A DNA stretch of 64,000 nt from Prochilodus magdalenae (GCA_024036415.1 JAMWET010000800.1:16001-80000), one strand, 5' to 3'. Positions 34,660 to 45,689 are shown, counted from the stretch's first letter. Translations and numbers: made by a program. Notes: a model not told the origin generated them from the sequence alone.

Positions 34660-35250
34660 CATTTTGGAGACATGGCTGCCCGTCCAAACTGGGCGATGGG
34701 GGAAGATCGGCCTTAGCCTGGGAGAAGAGCAGGAACCCGAGGCTCACCACTCTGACAGAGCTCCAGCATATCCTTGTTCCGATTAGAAGATCAACCATCC
34801 AGGCAGCACTCTACAAATCATGACAGTGTCCAGACGGAAGCCACTCCTTAGTACAAGGTTGGTACAAGGACACCCTGCTAGTACTTTACCAAAAGGCACC
34901 TAGAGGACTCTCAAACCATGAGAAACAAGATTCTCTGGTCTGATGAAACCAAAACGTTTGGTCATGTCTTTTTCAATGTCATGTCTGGAGAAAACCAGGC
35001 ACCGCCCATCACCTGGCTAATGCCATCATTACAGTGAAGCATGACGGTGGCAGCATCATGATGTAGGGCTGTTTTTCAGCAGTGGGATTGGGGTGATTAT
35101 TCCTCGAGGGAAAGATAAATGCAGCTGAGGACACAAAGATCCCTGAAGAAAGTCTTCTCCAGAGCACTCGGGCGCTCAGACTGGGACGAAGGTTGACCTC
35201 CTTACATGACAACAACCAGAAGCACACAGCCATATGCACTCTTTCGGGAG
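34660..35250 (+). mobile_element. Tc1-like transposase fragment, same clade as 32.4-kb copy
   Basis: Shares HGCPSKLGDGGRSAL, RLTTLTELQHI and RRSTIQAALYKS with the middle of the clade. GATTCTCTGGTCTGATGAAA preserves the first catalytic D (SDET), which is deleted in the 32.4-kb copy. It continues past CTACAGTGAAGC-type TVKH sequence to GGTTGACCTCCTTACATGAC, where FQQDND is expected. The N-terminal HTH and the C-terminal end are missing. Multiple frameshifts. Confidence 0.78.
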
Positions 35251-35284
35251 ACTAGCCCTCAGTTCCTCAAGAAGCCATACTTCT

Positions 35285-35645
35285 AAAGTTTAGTCTCAGA
35301 AGCTGGTTTAGCGGTTTCTGCTTCTTCTCTCCATCCAAATAACCCCAGACACATCCAGTGGTGTGGAGGTTCTGAACTCTGGGGTGGTCGGTCCATTGTC
35401 CTGAGAGCACCAGCAACTTGTATGTATGGGTCTCCTTTTCTCAGTGAGGAGCTTCTTGAACAGCTACACCTCTTTTCAGACCTCCATAGTGTTGAGGTTT
35501 CTTCTCCCAGTGGATGGATAGAGGATGGATAGAAGCACCTGTGGAGGTTCTCAGACCTGAAGCAGGAGTGGAGCTTAGAAGCTGTTTATCTGATGAGGTC
35601 TGTGTTAGTGTGTCTACCAGGTCTTCCAGGTGGCTGTTAGGTGTC
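35285..35645. repeat. Dispersed repeat family R3, copy 1
   Basis: Shares TTTAGTCTCAGAAGCTGGTT, CCATCCAAATAACCCCA, CTCTGGGGTGGTCGGTCCAT, TCTCCTTTTCTCAGTGAGGA and GCTACACCTCTTTTCAGACC with 37835-38148. Unnamed; I see no transposase motif in either copy. Confidence 0.65.
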
Positions 35646-36498
35646 CTGTTTTGGGATGTGAAGCAACATTTTTGAGGTTTGTACAAAATGCAGGGAGATT
35701 TCACAACGAATTGACCAAAAGAAATGTCTCAAGCTTCCTCCGAAAAGATGTCTGGTTCCATTGACTTGCATTAGAAGTAAAGTAGCTTTCTTCCTTTCAC
35801 TGTAAAGTTAGCATTGGAGATACATGGTTTGCATCTGACAGAAGCCATCCATGCAGCAATAATTTGCCAGGCCTAATCTTAAATTAGACTCTTGTCTAAA
35901 CCTCAGAAACCAAAAGGAACGCTTTTCTTCGTTCACCTTTTTCTCCTACATAATTGAGGTGCACTTTGTTAGTCCTGCCCTGATTTTCTCTGGTTTTCAT
36001 AGAAAAGAAAGATTTATTTGTCCTCTGAATGCTCTAAAACAAACACACACACCACACCACACACACCCTGACTCTGCAGCAGGCAGTTTGTTCTGTACGT
36101 ATGTCTATCGGCTGTGTGGGCTACAGAAGCAGAATAGCAGAATGGAGGTGCTGGTGTTTCTACTGCTGTGTTTGGAGGATTCAGCATTCACCGCACACAC
36201 ACTGATTAAATGCTTATTTCCACAGATATCGCAGTGAATATGAACAGTGGTTCGACTGTCTGGAGGGAAAACACTGCCTTGACGAGCCTTTAAATGTTTC
36301 ACATTCTGATTCCTGACTGCTCTCAAGAGTTTTCTACAAGCTATAAAATAAATAAACAAATAAATACATAAATAATGAATCACCTCTTCTTGGCAGGTGT
36401 TGAGATATGGTTGGGACACACACCACACACACACACACACAAATGCTTTCACCTTCCAAATGTTTATTTTCCAAACTGGATCAATTGCTGTTCATGGA

Positions 36499-36499
<1 letters not shown>
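35646..36499. other. Unassigned DNA with a short R4 piece and AAAT repeats
   Basis: TCTGGTTCCATTGACTTGCA with CACTGTAAAGTTAGCATTGG at about 35750-35820 matches family R4 (38.4 and 40.8 kb). A CA-rich stretch at about 36041-36066 and AAATAAATAAACAAATAAAT at about 36346 are simple repeats. No gene recognised. Confidence 0.4.

Positions 36500-36590
<91 letters not shown>
36500..36590. repeat. (AT)n microsatellite, about 90 bp
   Basis: Uninterrupted alternating A and T for about 45 dinucleotides. Three overlapping frames of poly-YI arise from it. Likely length-polymorphic. Confidence 0.98.
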
Positions 36591-36591
<1 letters not shown>

Positions 36592-36620
36592 TTTAAACAC
36601 ATGAACATGATTTTAGTATA

Positions 36621-36956
36621 GTCCATCTGTTTCTCTGTATACTGCATCACCCTGTTCTTCAATGGTCAGGACCCCCACAGGACCACCACAGAGTAGGTAG
36701 TATGTGGGTGGTGGATCATTCCCAGCACTGCAGTGACACTGACGTGGTGGAGGTGTGTTAGTGTGTGTGGTGCTGGTGTGAGTGGATCAGACACAGCAGT
36801 GCTGCTGGAGTGTTGAGACACTGTGTCCACTCACTGTCCACTCTATTAGACACTCCTACCTTGCTGGTCCACCTTGTAGATGGACAGTCAGAGACGATAG
36901 CTCATCTGCTGCTGCACAGTGCAGTGTTGGTCATCCTCTAGTCCTTCATCAGTGGA
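36621..36956. mobile_element. Foldback repeat element, copy 2 (arm and arm continuation)
   Basis: Begins GTCCATCTGTTTCTCTGTAT and follows copy 1 through CTCAGCACTGCAGTGACACT-type sequence to GAGTGGATCAGACACAGCAG. It then continues with GTGTCCACTCACTGTCCACT, CTATTAGACACTCCTACC and TCCACCTTGTAGATGGACAG, ending CTAGTCCTTCATCAGTGG. The last part is the reverse complement of the right end of copy 1. It stops at the would-be loop and directly abuts a Tc1 remnant. Confidence 0.8.
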
Positions 36957-36964
36957 TGATGGGG

Positions 36965-37810
36965 TTGGTGTCTGTGTGGGCCAACCACGTTCTTCCAGAC
37001 CAGCTTACCCATCCAGCCTTAATGGAGCTGGCTTTGTGCACTGGGGCACAGTCAAACTCTTCCCACAGTTCAGTCCATAGTGTTTTGGTCTCCTGAAGCA
37101 TTAGGAGTTTCCTTAATTGCAACTATAAGGGTCTAGGACCACCCTTGAACAACAACCCTCTGGCATTGTCGCACCTCCACCAATCTTTGGTTGGCACAGT
37201 GCAGTCAGGCAGGTGACATTCTCCAAACTTGGATTGGTGCATCAGACAGCCAGATAGAAAAGTGTGATTGGTCACTCCTCAGTACATGTTCTCACTGCTC
37301 CATATTCCAGAGGTGGAGCTTTACACCACTCCATCCGAAGGTCAGCATTATGCTCAGTGATGTAAGGCTTGCATGCAGCTGCTCAGCTTCAGCAGTGTTT
37401 GTGCTGATGTTAATGGCAGAGGAGGTTTGGAGCACCGCAGTTATTGAGTCAGCAGATTGTTGGAGACTATGCTCTTCAGCACTCAGAGACCCTGTCCTGT
37501 AACTTTACATGGTCTGACACTTTGTGGCTGCTGTGGCTTCTAAACACTTCCACATTCCAATAATACCGCTCCCAGTTGATTGCGGAATATCTAGGAGGGA
37601 AGAAATGTCAAGAACTGACTTGTTCCAATGGTGGCTCCTATTACAGTACCATGCTGGAATTCAGTGAGCTCTTTAAAACAACCCACTAATGTCTGTCAAG
37701 GCAGACCACATGGCTAGGTGCTGGGTTTATACACATGTGGCAATGGGACTGAAAGAAACACATGAATTCAGTGATTGAGATGTGTCCCTATACTTTTGCC
37801 CAAACGGTCT
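36965..37810 (-). mobile_element. Tc1/mariner-like element, 5' two thirds, decayed
   Basis: The right end has GATGTGTCCCTATACTTTTG, a diverged form of the terminus GTGTCCACATACTTTTGG seen at 56521. Reading leftward on the minus strand come GGTCTGAC, TTCCGCAATCAACTGGGAG, TCTATCTGGCTGTCTGATGC and CCAAACTTGGAGAATGTCAC. This is the leader, HTH and first catalytic part of a common fish Tc1 clade whose relatives lie at 42216 and 54150. The C-terminal third is replaced by the foldback element. Frames are broken throughout. Confidence 0.72.
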
Positions 37811-37834
37811 ATGATCTATAGTCTTCCAGTGTTC

Positions 37835-38148
37835 AAGGAGTGTCCTGATTTTACCTTCATTCCAGCTTCCATTCTTTCCATTCTCGCATTTTCCGTTTCC
37901 CAAAGAGCCACAACTCCAAAGTTCAGTCTTAGAAGCTGGTTTAGTTGTTTCTGCTTCTTTTCACCATCCAAATAACCCCACATTCTTTCAGTGGTGTTGA
38001 GGTTCTGGACTCTGGGGTGGTCAGTCCATTGATCCGAAGCAAGGAGCTTCTTTGCTGTATGTGTAGGTCTCCTTTTCTCAGTAAGGAGCTTCTTAAACAG
38101 CTACACCTCCTTTCAGACCTCCATCGTGTTGAGGTGCCTTCTCAATGA
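37835..38148. repeat. Dispersed repeat family R3, copy 2
   Basis: Same orientation as copy 1: TTCAGTCTTAGAAGCTGGTT, CCATCCAAATAACCCCACAT, CTCTGGGGTGGTCAGTCCAT, TCTCCTTTTCTCAGTAAGGA, GCTACACCTCCTTTCAGACC. Ends near TTGAGGTGCCTTCTCAA. Function and class unknown. Confidence 0.65.
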
Positions 38149-38329
38149 ACTATGTATAATGCATACTTAATGGGCAATATGATGTGCTTTAGTCCATGTT
38201 TGTGTCGTACAGTGTCAGAAACCCACATAGTCAAGTCTGTTATAGATTACATCGCATCTTAACACAGTTTGAGGCGGTTGTGTAATGACTCTATGTTCAT
38301 TCTGTTGTAGAAACACACAGGAAGTCTTT

Positions 38330-38960
38330 AAACAAGCTTTGAATTTGAACTAGAACCCATTAACAATGACTATGTAGATTCCGGAGTATCTGATATTATA
38401 TTGTTGCTGTCCAAAGAAAAACAAGTACCTCAAAATTTCAACTTTACAGGAGAGGCCAAAAACCTCAATGGAACCAGACATCCTTCCGATCACTTCTGGG
38501 CCATTGCAGTCGGCCCGTTCATCATGCAGATCTCACAGTGTGTAAATGGCAGTGGCTCTTTTCAAATTATGTATAAAAGTCAAAATGGACAAAAATGGAG
38601 ATACATGTTTTTTGTTGGACAGCGATGATATGTAGGTATGTGTTTTACTGCCAGCTCCAGTCATTTGTAAATTAGCCCGGCAGGGTACATTCAGCTTAGG
38701 TCACATAGATGTCCTATGTTGGTATCGGAGGATTATTATGAATATCAATAAATGAGTTTGGTATTGACCCAATATCCAAAACTGATATCAATGCATCCCC
38801 AGTTCTTCACACGGACATTTCCTGTTCTTATATCACCTCTGTCAAGGTTCCAAGCGAGCTGTGGTAATACCAAAAAGGTGAATTTGAACTGGAACCCATT
38901 AATAATGACATGAAGATTCTGGAGTATCTGATTTTCTATGTAGGTATGTGTTTATTAGAT
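38330..38960. repeat. Dispersed repeat family R4, long copy with internal duplication
   Basis: TTGAACTAGAACCCATTAAC followed by GGAGTATCTGAT occurs at about 38346 and again, diverged, at about 38883. GTTGCTGTCCAAAGAAAAAC near 38404 is the reverse complement of the GGACAGCAAC end of the 40.8-kb copy. ACTGCCAGCTCCAGTCATTT through AATAAATGAGTTTGGTATTG (38649-38766) recurs at 40539-40656. Confidence 0.6.
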
Positions 38961-39614
38961 GTTTTAGATAAGCCTTTATGAGTTTGTTTTTTGTCAGTTA
39001 TGATTAATGGGTCACCAGTGTTTGTCTTGTTTTTGAAATCCTTTCATTTATTCTGATAACAAGGCTAGTGTGGAAAACGGTCTTAAACCCCGAGAAAGCA
39101 CTTCATAGAAGCTTTCAAAGTAGACTCCAACAAAAACTATATGCTACTGTGAACAAGCAGGCCCACGTTTTGATCCTGTGTGCTATTGAGCCGTAGCGGT
39201 GGTATAGCCACACCGTCTCTTAGATAAAAATCTGTTATCGATATTCTTGACTGTAGATAATTAGCTCCACTAGTGTGCAAAAAGGTTCTGCAAACATGGT
39301 GAGACAGTCAGTGGTATTGATGAACGGAGCAGAGGTATTGAATTTTCCCCAACTCAAGAACATGAAATTCTCAGCTGCTTAAAGAATCGCCTCATATCGT
39401 TTCATCAGCCTGCTGGTAATTCACCCGCTGGGGACGTCATAGTCAGAAAACCGGCACAGACGTTTTTGGATTGTTGCCATTCTAAAAGAGGGATCAGATA
39501 ACGAGAAAAAGAGAGAAAGAGAGCTGTATTCATTAATGCTGAGATTTATCTTTCGGCTGTTGGCCCTAACCTCCCTTTTGCAAAACAGATATCCACCTGC
39601 AGTAGACTTGTAAT
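38961..39614. other. Unassigned sequence
   Basis: No gene or recognised repeat. Confidence 0.4.
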
Positions 39615-40010
39615 ACCAGCCACTTTAATAGGAAGTGCCTTCAAGTTCCACTACCTGGCCACATTATTAGAAACAGTTACCACATAGTTCCAATCCTTGG
39701 CCACACTATTAGAAATATCTACCCTGTACTTCCACTAACTTGCCACTTTATTAGAAACCCCCATTTTTTGCTTCCACTCACTGGCCACGTTATTAGAAAT
39801 ACTTACCATATGCTTCTACTCACTGGCCACTTTATTAGAAACTACCCTATATTTCCACTCACTGGCCACTTTATTAGAAACACCTACCATGCACTTCCAC
39901 TAACTGGCCACTTTATTAGAAACACCTACCATATACTTCCAATCCCTGGCCACATTATTAGAAACATCTACCCTGTACTTCCCTTAACTGGCCACTTCAA
40001 GTTCCACAGG
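39615..40010 (+). repeat. 42-bp minisatellite (TTCCACTCACTGGCCACTTT type), array 1
   Basis: About nine units. Core CACTGGCCACTTTATTAGAA followed by ACACCTACC. Spacing 42 bp at 39743, 39785 and 39827, one 39-bp unit, then 42 again. Same family as 47516-48545 (opposite strand) and 48690-49112. It abuts a 21-bp array. Confidence 0.92.
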
Positions 40011-40011
40011 A

Positions 40012-40395
40012 CAGTATAGGACAGTGCAGTTTCTATACAGGACAATACGGTCTCTTTACAGGACTGTATGTTTTCTCTACAGGGCAGGACAGTTTCTATA
40101 TAGGACTGTACGATCTCTCCACAGGACAGTACGGCTTCTCCACAGGACAGTATGGTCTCTTTACAGGGCTGTATGGTTTCTCTACAGGGCAGGACAGTCT
40201 CTCCACAGGACAGTATAGTCTCTATATAGGACAGTGCAGTCTCTCCACAGAACAGTACGGTCTCTTTATAGGACAGTACAATCTTTATACAGGACAGTAT
40301 GGTCTGTATACAGGACAGTGCGGTCTCTCTACAGGACAGTACAGTCTCTCCACAGGACGGTACAATCTCTCTGCAGGACAGAACAGTCTTCTCCA
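40012..40395. repeat. 21-bp minisatellite (TCTCTCCACAGGACAGTACG type)
   Basis: About 18 units with frequent substitutions. Period 21 is measured at AGGAC 40333, 40354 and 40375. Heptad frames (RTVQSLH on plus, ETVLSCG on minus) are by-products. Under one chosen phase 12 of 21 positions match the 23-kb unit, which may be chance. Confidence 0.93.
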
Positions 40396-40529
40396 TATTT
40401 GAGGTTTGGGGTTGTGATTGTGGGGTTGTCTAAATCACACAGTGTATTCCTGTCGGGAATGTTCCAAGGCAGAATGTTTGAAGTGACCTCAGCATCTGAC
40501 TGATGCCAGCCGGTGTCTGTATGAGCGAC

Positions 40530-40880
40530 CCTCTTTCACTGCCAGCTCCAGTCATTTGTTTATTAGCACAGCAGCATACATTCAGCTTAGGTCTCATGGT
40601 TATCCTGTGTTGGTATCAGAGGATTATTATGGGTATGAATAAATGAGTTTGGTATTGAACAGTTTGGTCACTCTCCAAAGAGAAACTCTCTGTGTTTAAT
40701 GATTTTTGCCGTTTACATTGTGTAAACATTTAATGAAAAATGGAATGGAATCTGCCTGGAAAAGAAGTCTGGTTCCATTGACTTACATTCATATTAAACA
40801 TTCATGTTTTTGCCCTCTGCTGTAAAGTTGCCAATTTGGAGATATGTTCTTTTTTGGACAGCAACTATACTGTCTTAGTG
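40530..40880. repeat. Dispersed repeat family R4, second copy
   Basis: ACTGCCAGCTCCAGTCATTT, CATACATTCAGCTTAGGTC, AATAAATGAGTTTGGTATTG, then TCTGGTTCCATTGACTTACA, CTGCTGTAAAGTTGCCAATT and GGACAGCAAC. It combines, in one orientation, segments that are separate or inverted in the 38.3-kb copy. Confidence 0.6.
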
Positions 40881-41944
40881 GGTGAGAGCCCTAACGGCAA
40901 GTGTCAACATCCTTCTCACCTCATGACTCTGAAGACGGCTAGTGTTGTCCACAGGTTTAACAGTGTTGCAGGTTGTGAAACTATGAATGAAACTTTGCCC
41001 CCTTAATCGACTTACATGAATAGGTTGTTCACCACAACACTAAATGACCCACAGGCTAGGCTAACATTACCAGAGGACGGTAGTAGCTCACTTACAGGGG
41101 GCACAAGAGGGTTTTTGGTATTATTATTAAATAAACAATATGGGATCAAAATTAAATAAACTTGAAAAAATCTACAGTAAAGAGGGGGAAATGTCTACAT
41201 ACTTCACTGTGTTTGCGAGCAAGATGAGAAGTCCCATCAGCAGAGCAACGATGTTAACTTCCTGGGCTAAAAGACATCAGGTGAGTGATCGCATAACTGC
41301 ACTGCAAAACCAAAACACACCACCCTACATGCTACAGCTGTAACAGCACAGCAACAGTTTGCTACCATTAGCTACCAGGTTAGCATAGCTTCATGTGTTT
41401 CCTTGGAGTAACCAGAATCACCTCAATGTCTTATGACCTCTGCTGAGCAAAATTAGCTTTGCTCACACGCTGACAGATTATGTGGCATCAGTGTGATGAC
41501 CAGCTACGTTGCGAGGACACTATACCAACAGTGGAAAACCAGTCTACAAAAAGGAATGTGTGGAAAATGCGGTTGTGTGCCTACTCAGCTGGCCTTTATT
41601 TACCATGGGAACCCATCTCTTACACCCTTTGCCATGCCCCCCTGCCCTCCCACCAGGGTGACTGTGGATCCTGCCAGTTCCTAGAAGAAAGATCCTGTCC
41701 AACCTAAAGTAAGTCCGCTTGAACATAATCGATGCTTCTTTAGATTCTTTAGGCGTGCAAAGACCGTGTTGGGACCATGTCGCTCTGACATCAAGCGTTT
41801 GGGGTATATAAGGTGTGCGTAGGACATTACTCAAGGGACTTCAGAGCTGGAAGTTAGTAAAATAGGATAATATCTAATGAATCTATAAGCTTACCCCCTC
41901 CAGGATTAGTCACATGTGTTGTTTAAAATAGTAACTCCAGGCTT
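40881..41944. other. Unassigned sequence
   Basis: No recognised element. Short frames of 60-96 codons resemble no family I know. Confidence 0.4.
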
Positions 41945-42215
41945 GTGCAGGATGATGGAACTATACGTATCTTGGGGGTGTGAGTGACGGGATCCATAGG
42001 GAAGACATGCTACAGTCAGGGAATGTCTCCTTCCATGTGTGGAAAATGACTCCAGAGCAGATGTTAATGATTGGCTAAAAGAAGTGACTGAGCATTTGGG
42101 CGTGGCCAAAGACCATAATGTGAAGGAAGTAGGTGTAGGTGCTACAGGTGTATGGAAGCAGTGTACGGTCATACGGGTCTACCAGCAGTGGTAACAATCC
42201 CAGCCTACAGGGAAT
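41945..42215 (+). mobile_element. Tc1/mariner-like fragment, clade E2, copy 3
   Basis: CTATACGTATCTTGGGGGTG, GTCTCCTTCCATGTGTGGAA, CCAGAGCAGATGTTAATGAT, GGGCGTGGCCAAAGACCATA and GGTCTACCAGCAGTGG follow the order of copy 2. An extra GTAGGTGCTACAG inside breaks the HTH frame. It runs into a different Tc1 remnant in the opposite orientation. Confidence 0.6.
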
Positions 42216-42604
42216 TGTGCGGTGAGTTTATGTGTAGCACATAGCAGGTCGCTGGAGTTCCTCCACACCAAACTCCTCTGTCTATGACTTTGCGGAGCTG
42301 GAACAGAAAAGCGTTCTTCCCCAAACTGGTGCTGAAAAGTTGGAATTTTGCAAAATGTATTTGTGTGCTGTAGCATTACCCTTCACTGGAACTAAGGGAA
42401 CCCAAACCCAAACACTCCCCAGACCATTATCCCCCCTCAACCAATCTTTACTGTGGATATTCTGCATTCCTGTAGAGGGCGTTCTCCTGGATTCCTCCAC
42501 CAAACCCAGATTCATTCACCAGACTTCCAGATAGTGAAGCGTGATCCACTACTCCTGAGAACCGGGTTCCACTGCTCCGGAGTCCAGTGCTGGAGCTTTA
42601 CAGA
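42216..42604 (-). mobile_element. Tc1/mariner-like transposase fragment (clade of 37 and 54 kb)
   Basis: On the minus strand the order is GTGATGGATCACGC-type region, CTGGTGAATGAATCTGGGTT (the DNA counterpart of IWVW-type sequence), GGTGGAGGAATCCAGGAGAA, ATAATGGTCTGGGGAGTGTT (a VWG motif), then CCAGTGAAGGGTAATGC and GTTTGGGGAAGAACGC. These match the plus-strand copy at 54400-54720. Cut at 42605 by a 37-bp minisatellite. Confidence 0.7.
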
Positions 42605-43190
42605 CATCAGGTCTTCAGTAAGAACTGACCCCAACCCAGACCATCAAGTTTTCTGTCAGAACCAAACCAGACACACATCATCAGGTATTCAGTCAGAACT
42701 GAAACTGACCCACATCAAGTTTTCAGTCAGAATTGAACCCACACCTATCATCAGGTCTTCAGTCAGAACCAAAATAGAGACACACCATCAGGTCTTCAGT
42801 CAGAACCAAACCCGACCCACATCAAGTTTTCAGTCAGAATCAAACCCGACACACATCATCAAGTTTTCAGTCAGAATCAAACCCGACACACATCATCAAG
42901 TTTTCAGTCAGAATCAAACCCGACACACATCATCAGGTCTTCAGTCAGAACCAAACCCGACAGACATCATCAGGTCTTCAGTCAGAACCAAACCCGACCC
43001 ACATCATCAAGTTTTCAGTCAGAACCAAACCCGACAGACATCATCAGGTCTTCAGTCAGAACCAAACCCGACACACATCATCAAGTTTTCAGTCAGAACC
43101 AAACCCGACAGACATCATCAGGTCTTCAGTCAGAACCAAACCCTACAGACATCATCAAGTTTTCAGTCAGAACTGACCCTGACCCACCTC
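42605..43190 (+). repeat. 37-bp minisatellite (TTTTCAGTCAGAACCAAACC type)
   Basis: About 16 units. TTTTCAGTCAGAA is spaced 37 bp at 42864 and 42901. Variants end in CACATCATCAAG or CAGACATCATCAGG. The 277-codon frame (repeated RHHQVFSQNQT) is a by-product. It shares its core with the 42-bp array at 45401, so both derive from one ancestral unit. Confidence 0.94.
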
Positions 43191-43660
43191 ATCCCTGACC
43201 CACAGGACTCCAGAGCTGGACTCATTAGTTTGACTGGCTTAGCGCTTAGCGCTAGCATACTATTAGAAATATATAGTGGAAATTAGCTCTGCAGATGCCT
43301 TTGCTCTTATCCCGACATTCCGGACCAAACAGAATGCCTAGACCCTACACTCACAGTCCACCATTAATATTAATAACACTAACAGTATCATTTTCACCAG
43401 TGCTTCTTCCAGTGGTGACGTATTTCATTAGTGGTTCTGTTGCTTCACACGCATGTCATCTCTGAGTGACAGCTTCACACCCACATAGACAGTGGGTTTG
43501 TGCCGGTCACGTCCTATCTTGTGTTGAAAGAGCTGCTGCATTTAGTTCTTCTCCTTTTCTTATTTCCTCCGGAGCTGTGCGGAGTTAGAGAGCCCCGTTA
43601 CGGGGGAATTTCAGTCTGGAAGAAAGAGACACAGATCCATCTGAACTGTGTTTACTTCAG
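43191..43660. other. Unassigned sequence
   Basis: Nothing recognised. Position 43560-43660 has a short open frame that runs into the TG tract. Confidence 0.4.
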
Positions 43661-44283
43661 GGTGTGTGTGTGGGGGTCTGTGTGTGTGTGTGTGTCTGAG
43701 TTTATCTGTGTTTGTGAATGTGTATGTGTTTGTATGTGTGACAGAGAGCTTCCCACTGTGTGTATGCATGGATTTATCTGTGTTTACACATGTGTGTGTG
43801 GGGGTCTGTGTGTGTGTGTGTGTGGGGGTCTGTGTGTCTGTGTGTGTGTGTGGGTGTCTGTGTGTGTGTGTGTGTTGGTGTCTGTGGGTGTGTTGGTGTC
43901 TGTGTGTTGGTGTCTGTGTGCAGTGTCTCGTGTGTGTGTCGTCGTGTGTGTGTGTGGACTGTGGTGTGGGTGGTGAGTGTTCTGTGTGTGTAGGGTGTGT
44001 GTGGGTGTGTAGGTGTCTGTGTGTGTGTGTGTGTGAGTGTCTGTGTGTGTGTGCACGTCTGTGTGTGTGTGTGTCTGTGTGTGTGGGTGTGTTGGTGTCT
44101 GTGTGTGTGGGTGTGTGTGTCTGTGTGTGTGGGTGTGTGTGTCTGTGTGTGTGGGTGTGTGTGTCTGTGTGTGTCTGGGTGTGTGTGTCTGTGTGTGTGT
44201 GTGGGTGTGTGGTGTGTGGTGTGGTGTCATGGCGTGTGTGTGGTGTGTTTATGTGTGTCTGTGTGCGTGTGTGTGTGGTGTCT

Positions 44284-44315
<32 letters not shown>

Positions 44316-44456
44316 TGTGTGTGTCTCAGAGTGTGTGTGTGGGTGTCTAGGTTCGTCTGTGTGTCTGTGTGTGTGTGTGTGTGTGTGTGGGTGTGTCGGT
44401 GTGTGTGTGTGGGTGTGTGTGTGTGTCTGTGTGTGTGTGTGGGTGTGTGTGTGTGT

Positions 44457-44513
<57 letters not shown>

Positions 44514-44750
44514 CGTGTGTGTGTGTGTGTGTGTGTATGCGTGTGTGTGTTGGTGTCAGTGGGTGTGTAGGTGTCTGTGTGTGTGTGGGTGTCTGTGTGT
44601 GTGTGTCTGTGTGTGTGGGTGTGTTGGTGTCTGTGTGTGTGGGTGTGTTGGTGTCTGTGTGTGTGGGTGTGTGTGTGTGTCTGTCTGTGTGTCTGTGTGT
44701 GTGGGTGTGTGTGTCTGTGTGTGTGGGTGTGTTGGTGTCTGTGTGTGTGG

Positions 44751-44781
<31 letters not shown>

Positions 44782-44880
44782 CGTGTGTGTGTATGCACGT
44801 ATGTGTGTGTGTGTGTATATATGTGTGTGTGTTTGTGTTTGTGTATGCGCGTGTGTGTGGGGGGGTATGGGTGTGTGTGC
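43661..44880. repeat. TG-rich tract, 1.2 kb
   Basis: (TG)n with regularly interspersed TCTG, GGTG and TTGG: GTGTGTGTGTCTGTGTGTG and GGGTGTGTTGGTGTCTGTG recur. Pure TG runs are longest at about 44460-44510. Frames of up to 414 codons on the plus strand (C and V) and 261 on the minus strand (H and T) are composition artefacts. Such alternating purine-pyrimidine DNA favours the Z form. Confidence 0.97.
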
Positions 44881-45400
44881 AGGGTGGCATGAACGTGTCG
44901 ATGTGGGCACACAGAGGTAAATGTGCAGAGTAGATTACAGGAGGAAGCCGAGCGTGTCTGAGTACAGAACCCCCAAACACACATTCCGCTTTTCCAACAC
45001 AGCTCCTCTCTGCCTCACGTATACTGTACACCACAGAGCGCTAATCTGCCTGGACGTTTAGTCCAAATACAGAAAGCCAAACTTTCTGTCCGAGCCTGAC
45101 CTGACCCAGTCTGACCCACAGCAGAAAGTCAGAACCCAACCTGGGCTCAAATCTTCTCCAGTCTAGGCCCTACCACAATGCCAAATGCAAGTCACAGCCC
45201 AACCTAACCAACATCAGGTTTTCAGTAGAACCCAACACAGTGATCATAAATCTTAATCTGACCTGTGGGAACCTAATCTGACCCAACCCAGAGCACCAAT
45301 GCCCTCGGCCCAACTCACAGTACCACGTTTTCAGTCCAGACGCGACCCCAAACTGACGGCCAAACCCACATCACCAAGTTTTGTATCTGAAACCAACTGA
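44881..45400. other. Unassigned DNA grading into diverged 42-bp repeat units
   Basis: From about 45060 the motifs CAGTCTGACCCACAG, AAGTCAGAACCCAACC, CATCAGGTTTTCAGTAGAAC and CACGTTTTCAGTCCAGACG look like worn copies of the array that follows. Nothing else is recognised. Confidence 0.45.
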
Positions 45401-45660
45401 CATCATCAAGTGTTTAGTCAGAACCAAACCCAAACCAAATTATCAAGTTTTCAGCCAGAACTGAACCAAACGCAAACCAAATTATCAAGTTTTCAGTCAG
45501 AACCGAACCAAACCCAAACCAAATTATCGAGTTTTCAGTCAGAACCGAACCAAACCCAAACCAAATTATCGAGTTTTCAGTCAGAACCGAACCAAACCCA
45601 AACCAAATAATCAAATTTTCAGTCAGAACCGAACCCAAACCATATTGTCAAGATTCCAGT
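45401..45660 (+). repeat. 42-bp minisatellite (TTTTCAGTCAGAACCGAACC type)
   Basis: Six units. TTTTCAG lies at 45490, 45532 and 45574, 42 bp apart, followed by AAACCCAAACCAAATTATC. Sister of the 37-bp array at 42605-43190, from which it is separated by the TG tract. Confidence 0.93.
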
Positions 45661-45689
45661 CAAAACCTTTCAGAACCAAAACCGACACA

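Noticed and set aside
42453..43286. 277-codon frame with RHHQVFSQNQT repeats
   Set aside because: Made by the 37-bp minisatellite and a Tc1 remnant on the other strand. The unit is not a multiple of three, so the translation cycles through frames.
43648..44892. 414-codon cysteine/valine-rich frame and the opposite 261-codon histidine/threonine frame
   Set aside because: Both are translations of TG/CA repeats, and several frames on both strands are open at once.
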